Shown here in pieces: positions 38,051 to 47,923 of a stretch of DNA of 64,000 nt (its first letter is position 1; every line of letters starts with the position of its first letter). The translations under genes and the position numbers were made by a program. Source of the stretch: Kushneria konosiri (GTDB taxonomy: Bacteria; Pseudomonadota; Gammaproteobacteria; Pseudomonadales; Halomonadaceae); assembly GCF_002155145.1 (NCBI RefSeq), contig NZ_CP021323.1, positions 2,852,001 to 2,916,000 on the forward strand. Reading direction: 5' to 3'. The notes beneath the pieces were generated by a model. The model saw nothing but the letters and a program-made list of their open reading frames with translations, did no database searches and was not told where the DNA came from.

Positions 38051-38072
38051 CGATTCCTCGCAGGAATGCATG

Positions 38073-38100
38073 CCATGAATAGGATGAATTGCTTTCATGG
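38073..38100. promoter_or_regulatory. Candidate LysR operator between the regulator gene and leuC
   Basis: CCATGAA (38073-38079) and TTCATGG (38094-38100) form an inverted repeat. Within it TGAA-N5-TTCA (38085-38097) fits the LysR T-N11-A dyad. It lies 23 bp before the regulator start and about 110 bp before leuC, a common position for autoregulation plus activation. Confidence 0.45.
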
Positions 38101-38207
38101 TATATCGCGGCGTAGTGTAGATGCCAGAAAGGTGTTGATGGGCCACCCCACAAGAGCCCCGGAACATCACGGACCGTGAATGCGCCTCTGGCGCAAGGAG
38201 AGACGAC

Positions 38208-39665
38208 ATGGCAGGACAGACGCTTTATGACAAGCTCTGGGCATCGCATCTGGTATCCAGCCGCGATGACGGCACTTCACTGATCTATATCGATCGTCAC
38301 CTGCTTCATGAGGTGACCTCGCCACAGGCCTTTGAAGGGCTGCGCCTGGCCAACCGTCGCCCCTGGCGCATCGATGCCAATATCGCCACGGCTGATCACA
38401 ATGTGCCCACCTCTCTCAAGGAGCGCAGCGCCGGGATCAAGGGCATCGAGGACAATGTCTCGCGCATTCAGGTCCAGACGCTGGATGACAACACCACAAG
38501 CTTTGGCATCGAGACCTTTGGTATCAACGATGTCCGTCAGGGCATCGTACACATTATCGGTCCGGAGCAGGGCGCGACCCTGCCGGGCATGACCGTGGTG
38601 TGCGGCGACTCTCATACCGCGACCCACGGCGCCTTTGGAGCGCTGGCGCACGGCATCGGCACCTCCGAAGTCGAGCACGTACTGGCCACGCAGTGTCTGA
38701 TCCAGCGCAAGATGAAGAACATGCAGGTACGTGTGGAAGGCCGTCTTGGCCCGCACGTCACGGCCAAGGACATCGTGCTGGCCATCATCGGCAGGATCGG
38801 TACCGCCGGTGGTACCGGCTGTGCCATCGAATTTGCCGGCAGCGCGATCCGGGATCTGTCCATGGAAGGTCGTATGACGATCTGCAACATGGCCATCGAG
38901 GCGGGGGCTCGCGTCGGGCTGGTGGCAGTCGATGACACAACCATCAACTACGTCAAGGGCCGGCCCTTTGCACCGACGCCCGAACAGTGGGACGCGGCCG
39001 TCGAGAACTGGCGTTCGCTGGTCTCCGACGATGACGCCGTCTTTGACAAGGTCGTCACGCTGGACGCCGCCGCCATCGAGCCACAGGTCAGCTGGGGGAC
39101 CAGTCCTGAAATGGTCGTGGGGGTTCATGACTGCGTGCCTGACCCTGCGCAGGCTGTTGACGAGACCTCGCGTCGTGGCATTGCTCGTGCGCTGGAATAC
39201 ATGGGGCTGCACGCCGGTCAGAAAATCACCGACATTCAGCTCGACCGCGTGTTCATCGGGTCATGCACCAATGCGCGCATCGAGGATCTTCGCGCGGCCG
39301 CCGCCGTGGTCAAGGGGTGCCAGGTGGCCGGTACCCTCAAGCAGGCGATGGTGGTACCGGGTTCTGGCCTTGTGAAGCGTCAGGCCGAGCAGGAAGGGCT
39401 GGATCAGGTGTTTATCGACGCCGGTTTTGAATGGCGTGCAGCGGGCTGTTCGATGTGTCTGGCCATGAACGCCGACAAGCTCGGTGCCGGCGAGCACTGC
39501 GCCTCGACCTCAAACCGGAATTTCGAGGGGCGTCAGGGCTATGGCGGGCGAACGCATCTGGTCAGTCCGGCGATGGCGGCTGCCGCTGCCGTGGCCGGTC
39601 ATTTTGTCGATGTCCGCGAGTTCGTCGATACGCCCGTACCCACCCGGCGCGCTGCCAGTCTCTAA
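38208..39665 (+). CDS. leuC: 3-Isopropylmalate dehydratase large subunit
   Basis: Isomerises 2- to 3-isopropylmalate with LeuD. The 485-residue aconitase-type subunit has [22 protein letters not shown] (residues about 130-151), and [4Fe-4S] ligands in [12 protein letters not shown] and [15 protein letters not shown] precedes the ATG. It starts the leuC-leuD-leuB cluster; leuD follows 33 bp later. Expression is probably controlled by the divergent LysR protein. Confidence 0.98.
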   Translation: MAGQTLYDKLWASHLVSSRDDGTSLIYIDRHLLHEVTSPQAFEGLRLANRRPWRIDANIATADHNVPTSLKERSAGIKGIEDNVSRIQVQTLDDNTTSFGIETFGINDVRQGIVHIIGPEQGATLPGMTVVCGDSHTATHGAFGALAHGIGTSEVEHVLATQCLIQRKMKNMQVRVEGRLGPHVTAKDIVLAIIGRIGTAGGTGCAIEFAGSAIRDLSMEGRMTICNMAIEAGARVGLVAVDDTTINYVKGRPFAPTPEQWDAAVENWRSLVSDDDAVFDKVVTLDAAAIEPQVSWGTSPEMVVGVHDCVPDPAQAVDETSRRGIARALEYMGLHAGQKITDIQLDRVFIGSCTNARIEDLRAAAAVVKGCQVAGTLKQAMVVPGSGLVKRQAEQEGLDQVFIDAGFEWRAAGCSMCLAMNADKLGAGEHCASTSNRNFEGRQGYGGRTHLVSPAMAAAAAVAGHFVDVREFVDTPVPTRRAASL

Positions 39666-39698
39666 GCGCTCGTCCACGCCATTTTCAAGGAAAACACC

Positions 39699-40361
39699 AT
39701 GAAAGCCTTTGTACGCCAAAAGGGTCTGGTCGCGCCGCTGGATCGTGCCAACGTCGATACTGACCTGATCATCCCGAAGCAGTTTCTCAAGTCGATCAAG
39801 CGCACCGGCTTTGGTCCCAACCTCTTTGATGAGCTGCGCTATCTTGATGAGGGCTATCCGGGTCAGGACTGCTCGAAGCGGCCGATCAATCCGGAGTTCG
39901 TGCTTAACCAGCCACGCTATGAGGGCGCCAGCGTTTTGCTGGCCCGCCAGAATTTTGGCTGTGGCAGTTCGCGCGAGCACGCGCCCTGGGCGCTGGAAGA
40001 CTTCGGCTTTCGCGTCATCATCGCGCCGAGCTTTGCCGACATCTTTTTCAACAATGCCTTCAAAAACGGGCTGTTGCTGATCCAGCTCGATGAAGCCACG
40101 GTGGATCGCCTGTTCAACGCTGTCGAGCAGACGCCGGGGTATCGTCTGGATGTTGATCTGATCGAGCAGAAGATCACAACGCCCGACGGTGACGTCATCG
40201 AGTTCGAAGTCGACCCGTTTCGCAAGTACTGCCTCGAAAACGGTCTGGATGATATCGGCCTGACACTGACCGACAACTCTGATGCCATTCGCGAATTTGA
40301 AACCCGTCACCGTGCGGCTCAGCCATGGCTGTTTCGCGGGGAAGCTGCCAACCAGGCCTGA
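39699..40361 (+). CDS. leuD: 3-Isopropylmalate dehydratase small subunit
   Basis: A 220-residue swivelling subunit that pairs with LeuC. Signatures: [20 protein letters not shown] at the start, [21 protein letters not shown] in the middle (split family motif around residues 84-104), and the [17 protein letters not shown] loop. AAGGA precedes the ATG. It is 33 bp after leuC in the same operon. Confidence 0.98.
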   Translation: MKAFVRQKGLVAPLDRANVDTDLIIPKQFLKSIKRTGFGPNLFDELRYLDEGYPGQDCSKRPINPEFVLNQPRYEGASVLLARQNFGCGSSREHAPWALEDFGFRVIIAPSFADIFFNNAFKNGLLLIQLDEATVDRLFNAVEQTPGYRLDVDLIEQKITTPDGDVIEFEVDPFRKYCLENGLDDIGLTLTDNSDAIREFETRHRAAQPWLFRGEAANQA

Positions 40362-40449
40362 GGCAGGCACTTCGGCAACTCTACGGATGCCATGACGCTG
40401 CGGCGCACCGGCATCCGCTGCCTTTACCCGACAATCATGTGAATAAAAC

Positions 40450-40473
40450 GCCACGCCCTGGCAGGGGTGGCGT
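40450..40473. other. Hairpin in the leuD-leuB gap
   Basis: CGCCAC and GTGGCG arms enclose a GC-rich loop, just 17 bp before leuB. No T-run follows, so it is not a strong terminator. It may act as an mRNA processing or stability element within the operon. Confidence 0.35.
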
Positions 40474-40489
40474 CAACGGAATTCAGGTC

Positions 40490-41575
40490 ATGACACAACG
40501 TATTCTTGTACTGCCGGGCGATGGTATCGGTCCCGAAATTACCCGTCAGGCGCGCCGCGTGCTTGAAGCCTGTCGCGAAGCCGGTCTTGATATCGACATC
40601 GAGGAGGCGCCGGTCGGTGGTGCCGAGATCGATCGTTCCGGCGTGCCGCTGGCGCCCGAGACGCTTGAGAAGGCGAAAGCGTCGGATGCCATTTTGCTGG
40701 GTGCCGTGGGCGGGCCGAAGTGGGACGCCATGCCCGATATTGCCAACCGCCCGGAGAAGGGGCTGCTGGCCCTGCGCAAGGAACTCAACCTCTTTGGTAA
40801 TCTGCGTCCGGCGCTTTTATACCCTCAGCTGGTGGAAGCCTCGAGCCTCAAGCCGGAAGTGGTGTCAGGTCTTGATATCATGATCGTGCGCGAGCTGACC
40901 GGTGGTATCTACTTTGGCCAGCCGCGTGGGCGCGAGACTCGTGAGGATGGCACGCGCTACGGCTACAACACCTATGTCTATGACGAACACGAGATTCGTC
41001 GTATCGGGCGGGTGGCGTTTGAAATGGCGCAAAAGCGCAACAAGAAGCTTTGCAGCGTCGACAAGGCCAACGTGCTGGAGGTCACCATCCTGTGGCGCGA
41101 TATCATGAACGAGCTGGCGCCCGAATATCCGGATGTTGAGCTGTCGCACATGTACGTCGATAACGCCGCCATGCAGCTGGTGCGTGCGCCCAAGCAGTTC
41201 GATGTCATTGTCACCGGCAACATGTTCGGCGATATCCTCTCCGATGCCGCTGCAATGCTGACCGGTTCTATCGGCATGCTGCCGTCGGCCTCGCTGAACG
41301 AAAGCGGTCAGGGCATGTTCGAGCCCTGTCACGGCAGTGCGCCGGACATCGCCGGTCAGGGGCTCGCCAATCCGCTGGCCACCATCCTGTCGGTCGCCAT
41401 GATGCTGCGCTATTCACTGGATGCGCCGGCGCTGGCCGATCGTATCGAGCGTGCCGTGGGCGCTGTGCTGGATCAGAATCTGCGCACGGCAGACATTGCC
41501 TATGAGGGCACGCGTCAGGTCACGACCGAGGAAATGGGCGACGCTGTGGTCGCTGCGTTCGAATCGAATGCCTGA
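40490..41575 (+). CDS. leuB: 3-Isopropylmalate dehydrogenase
   Basis: Oxidises and decarboxylates 3-isopropylmalate to 2-oxoisocaproate with NAD+. The protein has 361 residues from ATG 40490 ([18 protein letters not shown]). It shows [25 protein letters not shown] (substrate binding), the catalytic Tyr/Lys region [33 protein letters not shown] and the NAD-binding [19 protein letters not shown] longer open frame from 40325 overlaps leuD out of frame and is not used. A terminator follows. Confidence 0.98.
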   Translation: MTQRILVLPGDGIGPEITRQARRVLEACREAGLDIDIEEAPVGGAEIDRSGVPLAPETLEKAKASDAILLGAVGGPKWDAMPDIANRPEKGLLALRKELNLFGNLRPALLYPQLVEASSLKPEVVSGLDIMIVRELTGGIYFGQPRGRETREDGTRYGYNTYVYDEHEIRRIGRVAFEMAQKRNKKLCSVDKANVLEVTILWRDIMNELAPEYPDVELSHMYVDNAAMQLVRAPKQFDVIVTGNMFGDILSDAAAMLTGSIGMLPSASLNESGQGMFEPCHGSAPDIAGQGLANPLATILSVAMMLRYSLDAPALADRIERAVGAVLDQNLRTADIAYEGTRQVTTEEMGDAVVAAFESNA

Positions 41576-41638
41576 TTCAGGCGTAAGGCGGTAATGACGG
41601 CCCGGATGTTGTCGAAAGACCTCCAGGGCAACTCTCAG

Positions 41639-41675
41639 CGGCAGCGAATCTGACGGTTCGCTGCCGTTTTGTCTT
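41639..41675 (+). terminator. Rho-independent terminator of leuCDB
   Basis: CGGCAGCGAA (41639-41648) pairs with TTCGCTGCCG (41657-41666), followed by TTTTGTCTT. Confidence 0.9.
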
Positions 41676-41776
41676 GCGAACCTGCCGGTCGGCCTCGCTT
41701 GATGGGTCATGCGGCTGGTCATGTACGGCGCGGGTGGTAGACTGAAAAGCAGGAATGCACGCATAGAGAAGAGGGC

Positions 41777-42385
41777 ATGCCGGTGGAACGTGAAGGCCAG
41801 CGCTGGTTGATTCGTCAGGCTCGCATGGAGGATGCCGAGGCGGTTTGGCGCATTTTCAATCATGAAGCGGTTTTCCCCAACACGATGCAGCTGCCGTTCA
41901 GTTCGCTATCCCATTGGCAGCAGCGTCTTGAGAGTATCGAGCGTGATCATCACATGCTCGCCGCCTGTCATCCGCAAACGCCGGAGACACTGCTGGGGCT
42001 GATCGGATTGCATCCCGTGGCTGCCTCGGCGCGAGTGGCGCATGTTCGAACGATCGGTCTTGCCGTGCATCCTGACTACGCCGGTCAGGGCATCGGCAGT
42101 CAGCTTTTAAAGGCCGCCATCGATCTGGCAGACAACTGGTTGAACGTGACCCGGTTAAGCCTTGGGGTCTATAGCCACAATCAGCGGGCGATCGATCTTT
42201 ACGAGCGACACGGCTTTGTCAAAGAGGGTTTGAGTCGCGGCATAGCCTTTGGACATGGCCGCTATCTGGACAGTCTGGAAATGGCACGCCTGCATCCACG
42301 TCTTGAGCAGGCCCTCAAGGCGCAATGCGGGCCGGATGAAACACAGACCCATTATTTATCACAACAGGGGAGCACAAGATGTTGA
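41777..42385 (+). CDS. GNAT N-acetyltransferase, AaaT/YhhY-like
   Basis: A 202-residue acyltransferase similar to E. coli AaaT (YhhY), which acetylates free amino acids. The acetyl-CoA loop is [14 protein letters not shown], and family features include [12 protein letters not shown] near the start, [29 protein letters not shown] (shown here as the region about residues 118-146) and [14 protein letters not shown]-terminal tail of about 30 residues extends past the family core. GAAGAGGG precedes the ATG. It overlaps asd by 7 nt, so the two are coupled. Confidence 0.87.
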   Translation: MPVEREGQRWLIRQARMEDAEAVWRIFNHEAVFPNTMQLPFSSLSHWQQRLESIERDHHMLAACHPQTPETLLGLIGLHPVAASARVAHVRTIGLAVHPDYAGQGIGSQLLKAAIDLADNWLNVTRLSLGVYSHNQRAIDLYERHGFVKEGLSRGIAFGHGRYLDSLEMARLHPRLEQALKAQCGPDETQTHYLSQQGSTRC

Positions 42386-43494
42386 GAACCGGATTTGTTG
42401 GCTGGCGCGGCATGGTGGGGTCCGTACTGCTGCAGCGCATGCTCGAAGAGGATGGCTTCAAAAACATCGAGCCGATCTTTTTTACGACATCTCAGGCAGG
42501 CAAACCTGGTCCGGATGTTGGTGTGGAAGTGCCGCCGCTCAAGGATGCCTTTGATATTCAGGCGCTGGCCGAACTGGATGTCATCGTGACCTGTCAAGGC
42601 GGCGATTACACTGGCGAGGTGTATTCGAAGCTGCGTGACGCCGGCTGGAAGGGCTACTGGATCGATGCGGCCAGCACCCTGCGCATGGCGGATGATACGG
42701 TGATCGTGCTGGATCCGGTCAATCGCAAGGTGATTGATCAGCGTCTGGATGAGGGGTTCAAGACGTTTGCCGGCGGCAACTGCACGGTCAGTCTGATGCT
42801 GATGGGGCTGGGTGGTCTGTATGAGGCCGGGCTGATCGAATGGATGACGTCCATGAGCTATCAGGCCGCCTCCGGCGCCGGTGCGCAGAACATGCGGGAA
42901 CTGCTTAACCAGATGTCGATGGTAGGCAACGCGGCCCGCGCCGAACTGGATGATCCAGCATCGGCCATTCTCGACATCGATCGCAAGGTCATCGAGACCA
43001 TGCGCGGCAGTGACTTCCCCATCGATCAGTTTGGTGCGCCGCTGGGCGGCAGTCTGCTGCCGTGGATCGACAAGAAGCTGGACAATGGTCAGAGCAAGGA
43101 AGAGTGGAAGGGCGGCGTCGAGAGCAACAAGATCCTCGGCATGGCGCCCAATACGATTCCGGTCGACGGTCTGTGTGTTCGCGTTGGTTCCATGCGCTCC
43201 CATGCTCAGGCCTTCACGATCAAGTTGAAGAAGGATGTGCCGATAGACGAGATCGAGGATCGAATTGCACGTCATAACGACTGGGTCAGCGTGGTGCCCA
43301 ATGACAAGGACGCGACACTGGCGCGTCTGACGCCGGCAGCCGTCACCGGAACGCTCGATGTACCGGTAGGCCGTCTGCGCAAGATGGCCATGGGCGGCGA
43401 GTATCTCTCGGCTTTTACGGTCGGCGATCAGCTGTTGTGGGGCGCGGCCGAACCGCTGCGACGCATGCTGGCGCTGCTGGTCGAGCGTCACTGA
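42379..43494 (+). CDS. asd: Aspartate-semialdehyde dehydrogenase
   Basis: Makes aspartate semialdehyde for lysine/diaminopimelate, threonine and methionine synthesis. The 371-residue protein has the NADP-binding [17 protein letters not shown], catalytic C135 in [24 protein letters not shown], and the C-terminal [17 protein letters not shown]. It is the gram-negative Asd type. GGGAG precedes the ATG. It overlaps the upstream acetyltransferase gene and is followed by a strong terminator. Confidence 0.98.
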   Translation: MLRTGFVGWRGMVGSVLLQRMLEEDGFKNIEPIFFTTSQAGKPGPDVGVEVPPLKDAFDIQALAELDVIVTCQGGDYTGEVYSKLRDAGWKGYWIDAASTLRMADDTVIVLDPVNRKVIDQRLDEGFKTFAGGNCTVSLMLMGLGGLYEAGLIEWMTSMSYQAASGAGAQNMRELLNQMSMVGNAARAELDDPASAILDIDRKVIETMRGSDFPIDQFGAPLGGSLLPWIDKKLDNGQSKEEWKGGVESNKILGMAPNTIPVDGLCVRVGSMRSHAQAFTIKLKKDVPIDEIEDRIARHNDWVSVVPNDKDATLARLTPAAVTGTLDVPVGRLRKMAMGGEYLSAFTVGDQLLWGAAEPLRRMLALLVERH

Positions 43495-43520
43495 CGCACC
43501 TGTCATCGTTATGCACTACT

Positions 43521-43548
43521 GGGCGCCTCATCGAGGCGCCCTTTTTTA
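43521..43548 (+). terminator. Rho-independent terminator of asd
   Basis: GGGCGCCTC (43521-43529) pairs with GAGGCGCCC (43533-43541), followed by six T residues. Confidence 0.93.
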
Positions 43549-43582
43549 TGGATGGCTCTGGAAAGAGTGACGGGAGGATATG

Positions 43583-45166
43583 ATGGCCGAACGACCCTGT
43601 CGTTTGCGTTCAAAAGGCTACCTGCTGGGCATGTTGTTGATGTCATGGACCATGACCTCCCATGCCCTGGGCCTTGCGGCGCCTCAGGTCATGTCCGGTT
43701 TCAACGAGCCCTTGAAGGCGCGTGTGGCATTGCTGGATACGGGAACACTGCGTGCTGATGATATTCGTGTCGCTCTGGCCGACAATGCGCGCTGGCAGGC
43801 CATGAATGTCTCGCGAACGGCAGATACGGATACTCTGCGTCTGACCGTCAATGGGACGCCAGGCCACCTCTACCTGGACCTGCGGGGTAGCCGTGCTCTT
43901 GGGGCCCCCTGGCTGGATGTGGTGCTGACACTTCGTTGGCCGGACGGTGAGTTGACGCCTCAGCTGACATTATTGCCCTCTGCGGAGGCTTCCGGCAGCG
44001 GTGAGGCAATGGCGGCCGTAAAGCCCTCTCGGGAGACGGTAGCGCGTCATCCAGCGTCTGAACTGGATGATGTGCGGCGTGACCCAGCGGTAGATCGTCA
44101 GGCGATGGCCTCTGCGTCATCGGTGCAGGACAGTCGGCGCGTTGCAGCTCTGGAAGGCAGGATTGATCGACTTGAGCAGCAGCTGCGCGCAAGCCTTGAC
44201 GCTCAGACGGCACTGGCAACGGATATGGCCTCGCTCAGAGCGTCATCGTCCATCAACGTAGCGCCTGTCAATGAGCAGCCGGACAACTCCGTTGAGCTGG
44301 CGACGCTGACGCAGCGACAGCAGTTGCTGGAAAGCCGTCTGGATCAGCTTGATCAGCAGGGGCTGGCGGCCGGCACTGTTGATTCTGAAGCACTTCTTCC
44401 CGAGGCCGTGCCGTCACCGGCGCCGTCTCAAGCGGCGGTCCTTGCGCTCGACAATGGCGCCAGTCGCCATGACAGGTTTGTCTGGGTCTGGGGATTTGCC
44501 GCGGTCTTGTTGATGCTGGCAGGGGGATGGGCCGGCGTGCGTCGCTGGCGGCAGCGCCGCTACCGGCTGGTCAGCGCTCAGGAACTGTCCGCCACAGCGG
44601 CGTCAGCAGCGCCTTCTGAAAGCATGGTCAATGCTGGTGAGAGCGATGGCGATACTCCAGAGGCGGGGGGAGGGGACCACTCGCAGGATGAGGTCTGGTC
44701 GGCGCATCGTGCTCAGGTCGAGGAGATCTGTGCAGAAGCCGAGGTATTTCAACGTCATGGAAGACGCGAACATGCCATCACCATGCTCAGGGAGGGGCTT
44801 TTGCAGTATCCCGGAGAGGCCCGGCTGATCCGGGCGCTGGCCGCACTGGAGGCAATGTCTGATCATCATGACGCGCGCGATAGCGCTGATGAAGACCAGA
44901 ACCTGAAGAAGACTTCGATGCCCTCACCTGATCCCTCACCCATGCTGGCACCAACCTGGACACTATCGTCCTCAATGGATGAGGACGCGCCTACCGGGGC
45001 TGTCGAGTGGGAAGTTTCGGGCTCATTGGCTGACAGGCATGTGAACCTGCCTCCAGCACCGGGGGCTGGCTTCCCTCAGGGATGGGCACTGGAAGAGGTG
45101 GCATTCGAGGGTGGTGATACGGATAATGAGCGCCCCGAGGCAGATTCACCCTATCGTCATGGTTGA
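43583..45166 (+). CDS. Short FimV-family protein without LysM
   Basis: A 527-residue protein with a signal peptide, the FimV N-terminal domain (MSGFNEPLKARVALLDTG, then HLYLDLRGSRALGAPWLDVVL, typical of FimV/HubP), a low-complexity coiled-coil region (about residues 190-255), one membrane helix (VWVWGFAAVLLMLAGGWAGV, near 298-318), and a cytoplasmic TPR-like C-terminus (VEEICAEAEVFQRHGRREHA, then LLQYPGEARLIRALAALEAM). Pseudomonas FimV is much longer and has LysM and multiple TPRs; here the LysM is absent. FimV organises polar proteins and pili. GGAGG favours ATG 43583, although ATG 43580 is also possible. It lies upstream of truA as in pseudomonads. Confidence 0.85.
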   Translation: MAERPCRLRSKGYLLGMLLMSWTMTSHALGLAAPQVMSGFNEPLKARVALLDTGTLRADDIRVALADNARWQAMNVSRTADTDTLRLTVNGTPGHLYLDLRGSRALGAPWLDVVLTLRWPDGELTPQLTLLPSAEASGSGEAMAAVKPSRETVARHPASELDDVRRDPAVDRQAMASASSVQDSRRVAALEGRIDRLEQQLRASLDAQTALATDMASLRASSSINVAPVNEQPDNSVELATLTQRQQLLESRLDQLDQQGLAAGTVDSEALLPEAVPSPAPSQAAVLALDNGASRHDRFVWVWGFAAVLLMLAGGWAGVRRWRQRRYRLVSAQELSATAASAAPSESMVNAGESDGDTPEAGGGDHSQDEVWSAHRAQVEEICAEAEVFQRHGRREHAITMLREGLLQYPGEARLIRALAALEAMSDHHDARDSADEDQNLKKTSMPSPDPSPMLAPTWTLSSSMDEDAPTGAVEWEVSGSLADRHVNLPPAPGAGFPQGWALEEVAFEGGDTDNERPEADSPYRHG

Positions 45167-45265
45167 CGAGTCGGGATGATATCGATCCTATAATTTCTTA
45201 TATAAGGGCGCTCGGCCGGTAGACACAGGATGTCATGGCCGGGTGCCCCTGCATGACCGAGTCAC

Positions 45266-46177
45266 ATGTCCCTGTTTACACGAATGGATGAAAACGAGCG
45301 CGTCAGCGGTCGTATTGCGCTGGGCCTTGAATATCGTGGCACGGCCTATCAGGGCTGGCAGCGCCTGAGTCATGGGCCTTCTCTTCAGGCCTCGCTTGAG
45401 GCGGCGCTTTCCCGCATCGCGCAGTCTCCCATCGAGGTCATGTGCAGCGGTCGTACCGACAGCGGTGTCCACGCCACACGTCAAATCGTGCATTTCGATA
45501 CAGACAGTGCCCGCACACTAAAAGCCTGGGTCATGGGGACGAATGTACATTTGCCCCGTGACATGTCGGTGCGCTGGGCACGCGCCATGCCACACGATTT
45601 TCATGCTCGTTTTTCAAGTCTTGCCCGTCGCTATCGCTATGTCATTCTCAACCAGCCCGTGCCCCCGGCGCTTGATGCCGAGCACATGACTTGGCATCGC
45701 ACACCACTGTGCGAGCAGCGCATGCACGAGGCGGCGCAGGTTCTGGTCGGAGAGCACGATTTTTCCGGCTATCGCGCCGCCGGCTGTCAGTCCAGCACGC
45801 CCTGGCGTCATGTCCATTTTGTCGAGGTGACGCGGGTGGGGCCGCTGGTCGTCATCGATATTCAGGCCAATGCCTTTTTGCATCACATGGTGCGCAATAT
45901 CGCCGGGGTTTTGCTGACCATTGGCGATGGGCGGCGCGATGTCTCCCTGACCCGTGAGATTCTAAACGGCCGGGACCGCACGGTTTCCGAGGCGACTGCG
46001 CCGGCGCAGGGCCTGCACTTCGTGGATGTGTACTATGATCCACGCTTTGAGCTGCCGGCGGAGCCGCTGGGCCCGGCAGAACTTTACTTCAGCGGTGAAT
46101 GGACCGGTGCTCGCACGCTGCCTGCGTCAAACTATCAGCGTCCGGTCTATCGCGGTGAACCGGCAGGACATCTGTAA
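45266..46177 (+). CDS. truA: tRNA pseudouridine synthase A
   Basis: Forms pseudouridine at tRNA positions 38-40. The 303-residue protein has GLEYRGTAYQGWQR, catalytic Asp in MCSGRTDSGVHATRQ (D65 from this start, D60 in E. coli numbering), DFHARFSSLARRYRYVI and NAFLHHMVRNIAGVLL. The exact start is uncertain: ATG 45266 has no good ribosome binding site, and ATG 45284 (MDENERVSG) is a reasonable alternative. It begins the truA-trpF-accD-folC region. Confidence 0.95.
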   Translation: MSLFTRMDENERVSGRIALGLEYRGTAYQGWQRLSHGPSLQASLEAALSRIAQSPIEVMCSGRTDSGVHATRQIVHFDTDSARTLKAWVMGTNVHLPRDMSVRWARAMPHDFHARFSSLARRYRYVILNQPVPPALDAEHMTWHRTPLCEQRMHEAAQVLVGEHDFSGYRAAGCQSSTPWRHVHFVEVTRVGPLVVIDIQANAFLHHMVRNIAGVLLTIGDGRRDVSLTREILNGRDRTVSEATAPAQGLHFVDVYYDPRFELPAEPLGPAELYFSGEWTGARTLPASNYQRPVYRGEPAGHL

Positions 46178-46193
46178 TCATCAGGACATCTGT
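46164..46193. repeat. 12-bp direct repeat at the truA/trpF junction
   Basis: CAGGACATCTGT occurs at 46164-46175 (last codons of truA) and 46182-46193 (just before trpF), 18 bp apart. The second copy supplies the AGGA of the trpF ribosome binding site. Confidence 0.8.
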
Positions 46194-46195
46194 CA

Positions 46196-46828
46196 ATGCG
46201 AACCCGAATCAAGATTTGTGGATTGACGCGCGAGGCGGATATCGACGCCGCCATCAAGGCCGGAGCTGATGCGCTGGGGTTTGTCATGTGGCCCGGCAGC
46301 AAGCGGGCGTTGACGCCCGAGCGTCTTGAGCAGCTCAGCGCCCGGGTGCCGCCGTTCGTGACCAGAGTCGGACTTTTTGTTGATCAGGCCCCTGATCTGA
46401 TCGCCAACTGTGCGCCCTGGCTCGACATGCTGCAGTTTCATGGTGAAGAGCCGCCCGAGGCCTGCGAGCTTTATGGCATGAGCTGGCTCAAGGCACTGCG
46501 CATGCGCGATGATATCGATCTTTATCAGCAGGCCGAGCGTTACCATCGCGCCCGTGGTCTGCTACTGGATGCGTACCGTCCCGGGGTGCCCGGAGGCACC
46601 GGCGAGGTCTTTGACTGGTCGCGTGTTCCAGATGATCTGGCGCTGCCGATTATTCTGGCGGGGGGACTTTCTCCGGAGAACATCGCTCAGGCCGTTCATC
46701 AGGTCTCGCCCTACGGGGTAGACGTCTCCGGTGGGGTGGAAGCCAGTGCCGGCGTGAAGGATCATGAGCTGATCCAGGCCTTTGTTGGCGGCGTGCAGAC
46801 AGCGGACGCCACGCCTGCGACACGCTGA
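46196..46828 (+). CDS. trpF: Phosphoribosylanthranilate isomerase
   Basis: Amadori isomerase of tryptophan synthesis. The 210-residue TIM barrel has the catalytic C8 in RTRIKICGLTR, a GLFVDQAPD strand, LQFHGEE, catalytic Asp in GLLLDAYRPGVPGGTG, and the phosphate site ILAGGLSPENI and VDVSGGVEASAGVKD. AGGA of the duplicated element lies nine bases before the ATG. trpB and trpA are not next to it; accD follows after 157 bp, as in pseudomonads. Confidence 0.97.
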   Translation: MRTRIKICGLTREADIDAAIKAGADALGFVMWPGSKRALTPERLEQLSARVPPFVTRVGLFVDQAPDLIANCAPWLDMLQFHGEEPPEACELYGMSWLKALRMRDDIDLYQQAERYHRARGLLLDAYRPGVPGGTGEVFDWSRVPDDLALPIILAGGLSPENIAQAVHQVSPYGVDVSGGVEASAGVKDHELIQAFVGGVQTADATPATR

Positions 46829-46985
46829 CGCTTCAGGCGGTAAAAAAGGGTGATGCAGGGTAGAGATGCACGCCGGGCTGGCCCTCACTACCGCCGATGA
46901 TTGATAATGGGGCCATGCGCCACGAGTTTTTTCGGCGCGCCCATTTTAAAAGACTGACCATCAACGATATGGAAGCCCTTTCTCG

Positions 46986-47918
46986 ATGAGCTGGCTCGAC
47001 AAGATTGTTCCTTCAATGGGGCGTACTGCCCGTACCGATCGTCGCAACAACATCCCCGACGGCCTGTGGCGCAAATGTCCCAATTGTGAGGCTGTCCTTT
47101 ATCGGCCCGAGCTTGAGCGGCATCACAACGTCTGCCCCAAGTGTGATCACCACCTGCGTCTGAACGCACGTCGTCGCCTGTCCTGGTTTCTTGACAGCGA
47201 GGGGCGCGAAGAAGTCGCGGCTCAGCTCGAGCCGGTAGACCGACTCAAGTTCCGCGATTCCAAGAAGTACAAGGATCGTCTGGCCAGTGCACAAAAGGCC
47301 ACCGAAGAGAAGGATGCCCTGATCGTCATGAAGGGCACGCTGGATGGCCTGCCGGTAGTGGCCGTGGCGTTCGAATTCGAATTCATGGGCGGCTCCATGG
47401 GGAGTGTCGTGGGCGAGAAATTTGTCCGCGCGGCAACGATTGCCCGTGAAGAGAAGCGTCCGCTGGTCTGCTTTGCAGCCTCCGGTGGTGCACGCATGCA
47501 GGAAGCCCTGTTTTCCCTGATGCAGATGGCCAAGACCTCGGCGGCACTGGAGCGCCTCAGCGGTGCCGGCATCCCTTACATTTCCGTACTGACCGACCCG
47601 GTCTTTGGCGGTGTATCGGCGTCACTGGCCATGCTGGGTGACCTGAACGTCGCCGAGCCCAATGCCCTGATCGGCTTTGCCGGTCCGCGCGTTATCGAAC
47701 AGACCGTGCGTGAAAAACTCCCCGAGGGTTTCCAGCGCAGCGAGTTCCTGCTGGAGCACGGGACGGTCGACATGATCATTCATCGCAGCGAAATACGTAC
47801 CCGTCTGGGCCGTATCCTGCGCACGCTGACTGATCGTCCTTCTGAACCTGCCGTCACCATGCTCGAAGACGTGGAAGGTGATGACGGGACGCCTTACAGC
47901 GCCGAGAATGCGCGCTGA
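46986..47918 (+). CDS. accD: Acetyl-CoA carboxylase carboxyltransferase beta subunit
   Basis: Beta subunit of the carboxyltransferase that makes malonyl-CoA for fatty acid synthesis. The 310-residue protein has the zinc ribbon C31-x2-C34 and C50-x2-C53 ([22 protein letters not shown]), and the crotonase-fold core with [35 protein letters not shown] and [22 protein letters not shown] lies 10 bases upstream. folC begins 5 bp after its stop, so they are co-transcribed. Confidence 0.98.
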   Translation: MSWLDKIVPSMGRTARTDRRNNIPDGLWRKCPNCEAVLYRPELERHHNVCPKCDHHLRLNARRRLSWFLDSEGREEVAAQLEPVDRLKFRDSKKYKDRLASAQKATEEKDALIVMKGTLDGLPVVAVAFEFEFMGGSMGSVVGEKFVRAATIAREEKRPLVCFAASGGARMQEALFSLMQMAKTSAALERLSGAGIPYISVLTDPVFGGVSASLAMLGDLNVAEPNALIGFAGPRVIEQTVREKLPEGFQRSEFLLEHGTVDMIIHRSEIRTRLGRILRTLTDRPSEPAVTMLEDVEGDDGTPYSAENAR

Positions 47919-47923
47919 TTATC

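Noticed and set aside
39510-40454. 314-residue minus-strand open frame
   Set aside because: Antisense to leuC/leuD; no family pattern.
40325-40489. 55-residue N-terminal extension of LeuB
   Set aside because: It overlaps leuD out of frame and has no counterpart in LeuB proteins; ATG 40490 begins the family N-terminus.
42352-43506. 384-residue minus-strand open frame
   Set aside because: Antisense shadow of asd, with no motif and no ribosome binding site.
45163-45194. Promoter for truA: TTGACG and TATAAT
   Set aside because: The boxes look good singly but the spacer is 20 bp, too long for a standard sigma-70 promoter. TATAAT may still be used with another upstream element.
46828-46986. Remnant of trpB/trpA between trpF and accD
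   Set aside because: The 157-bp gap shows no trace of tryptophan synthase coding sequence; the trpF-accD adjacency is the normal pseudomonad order.
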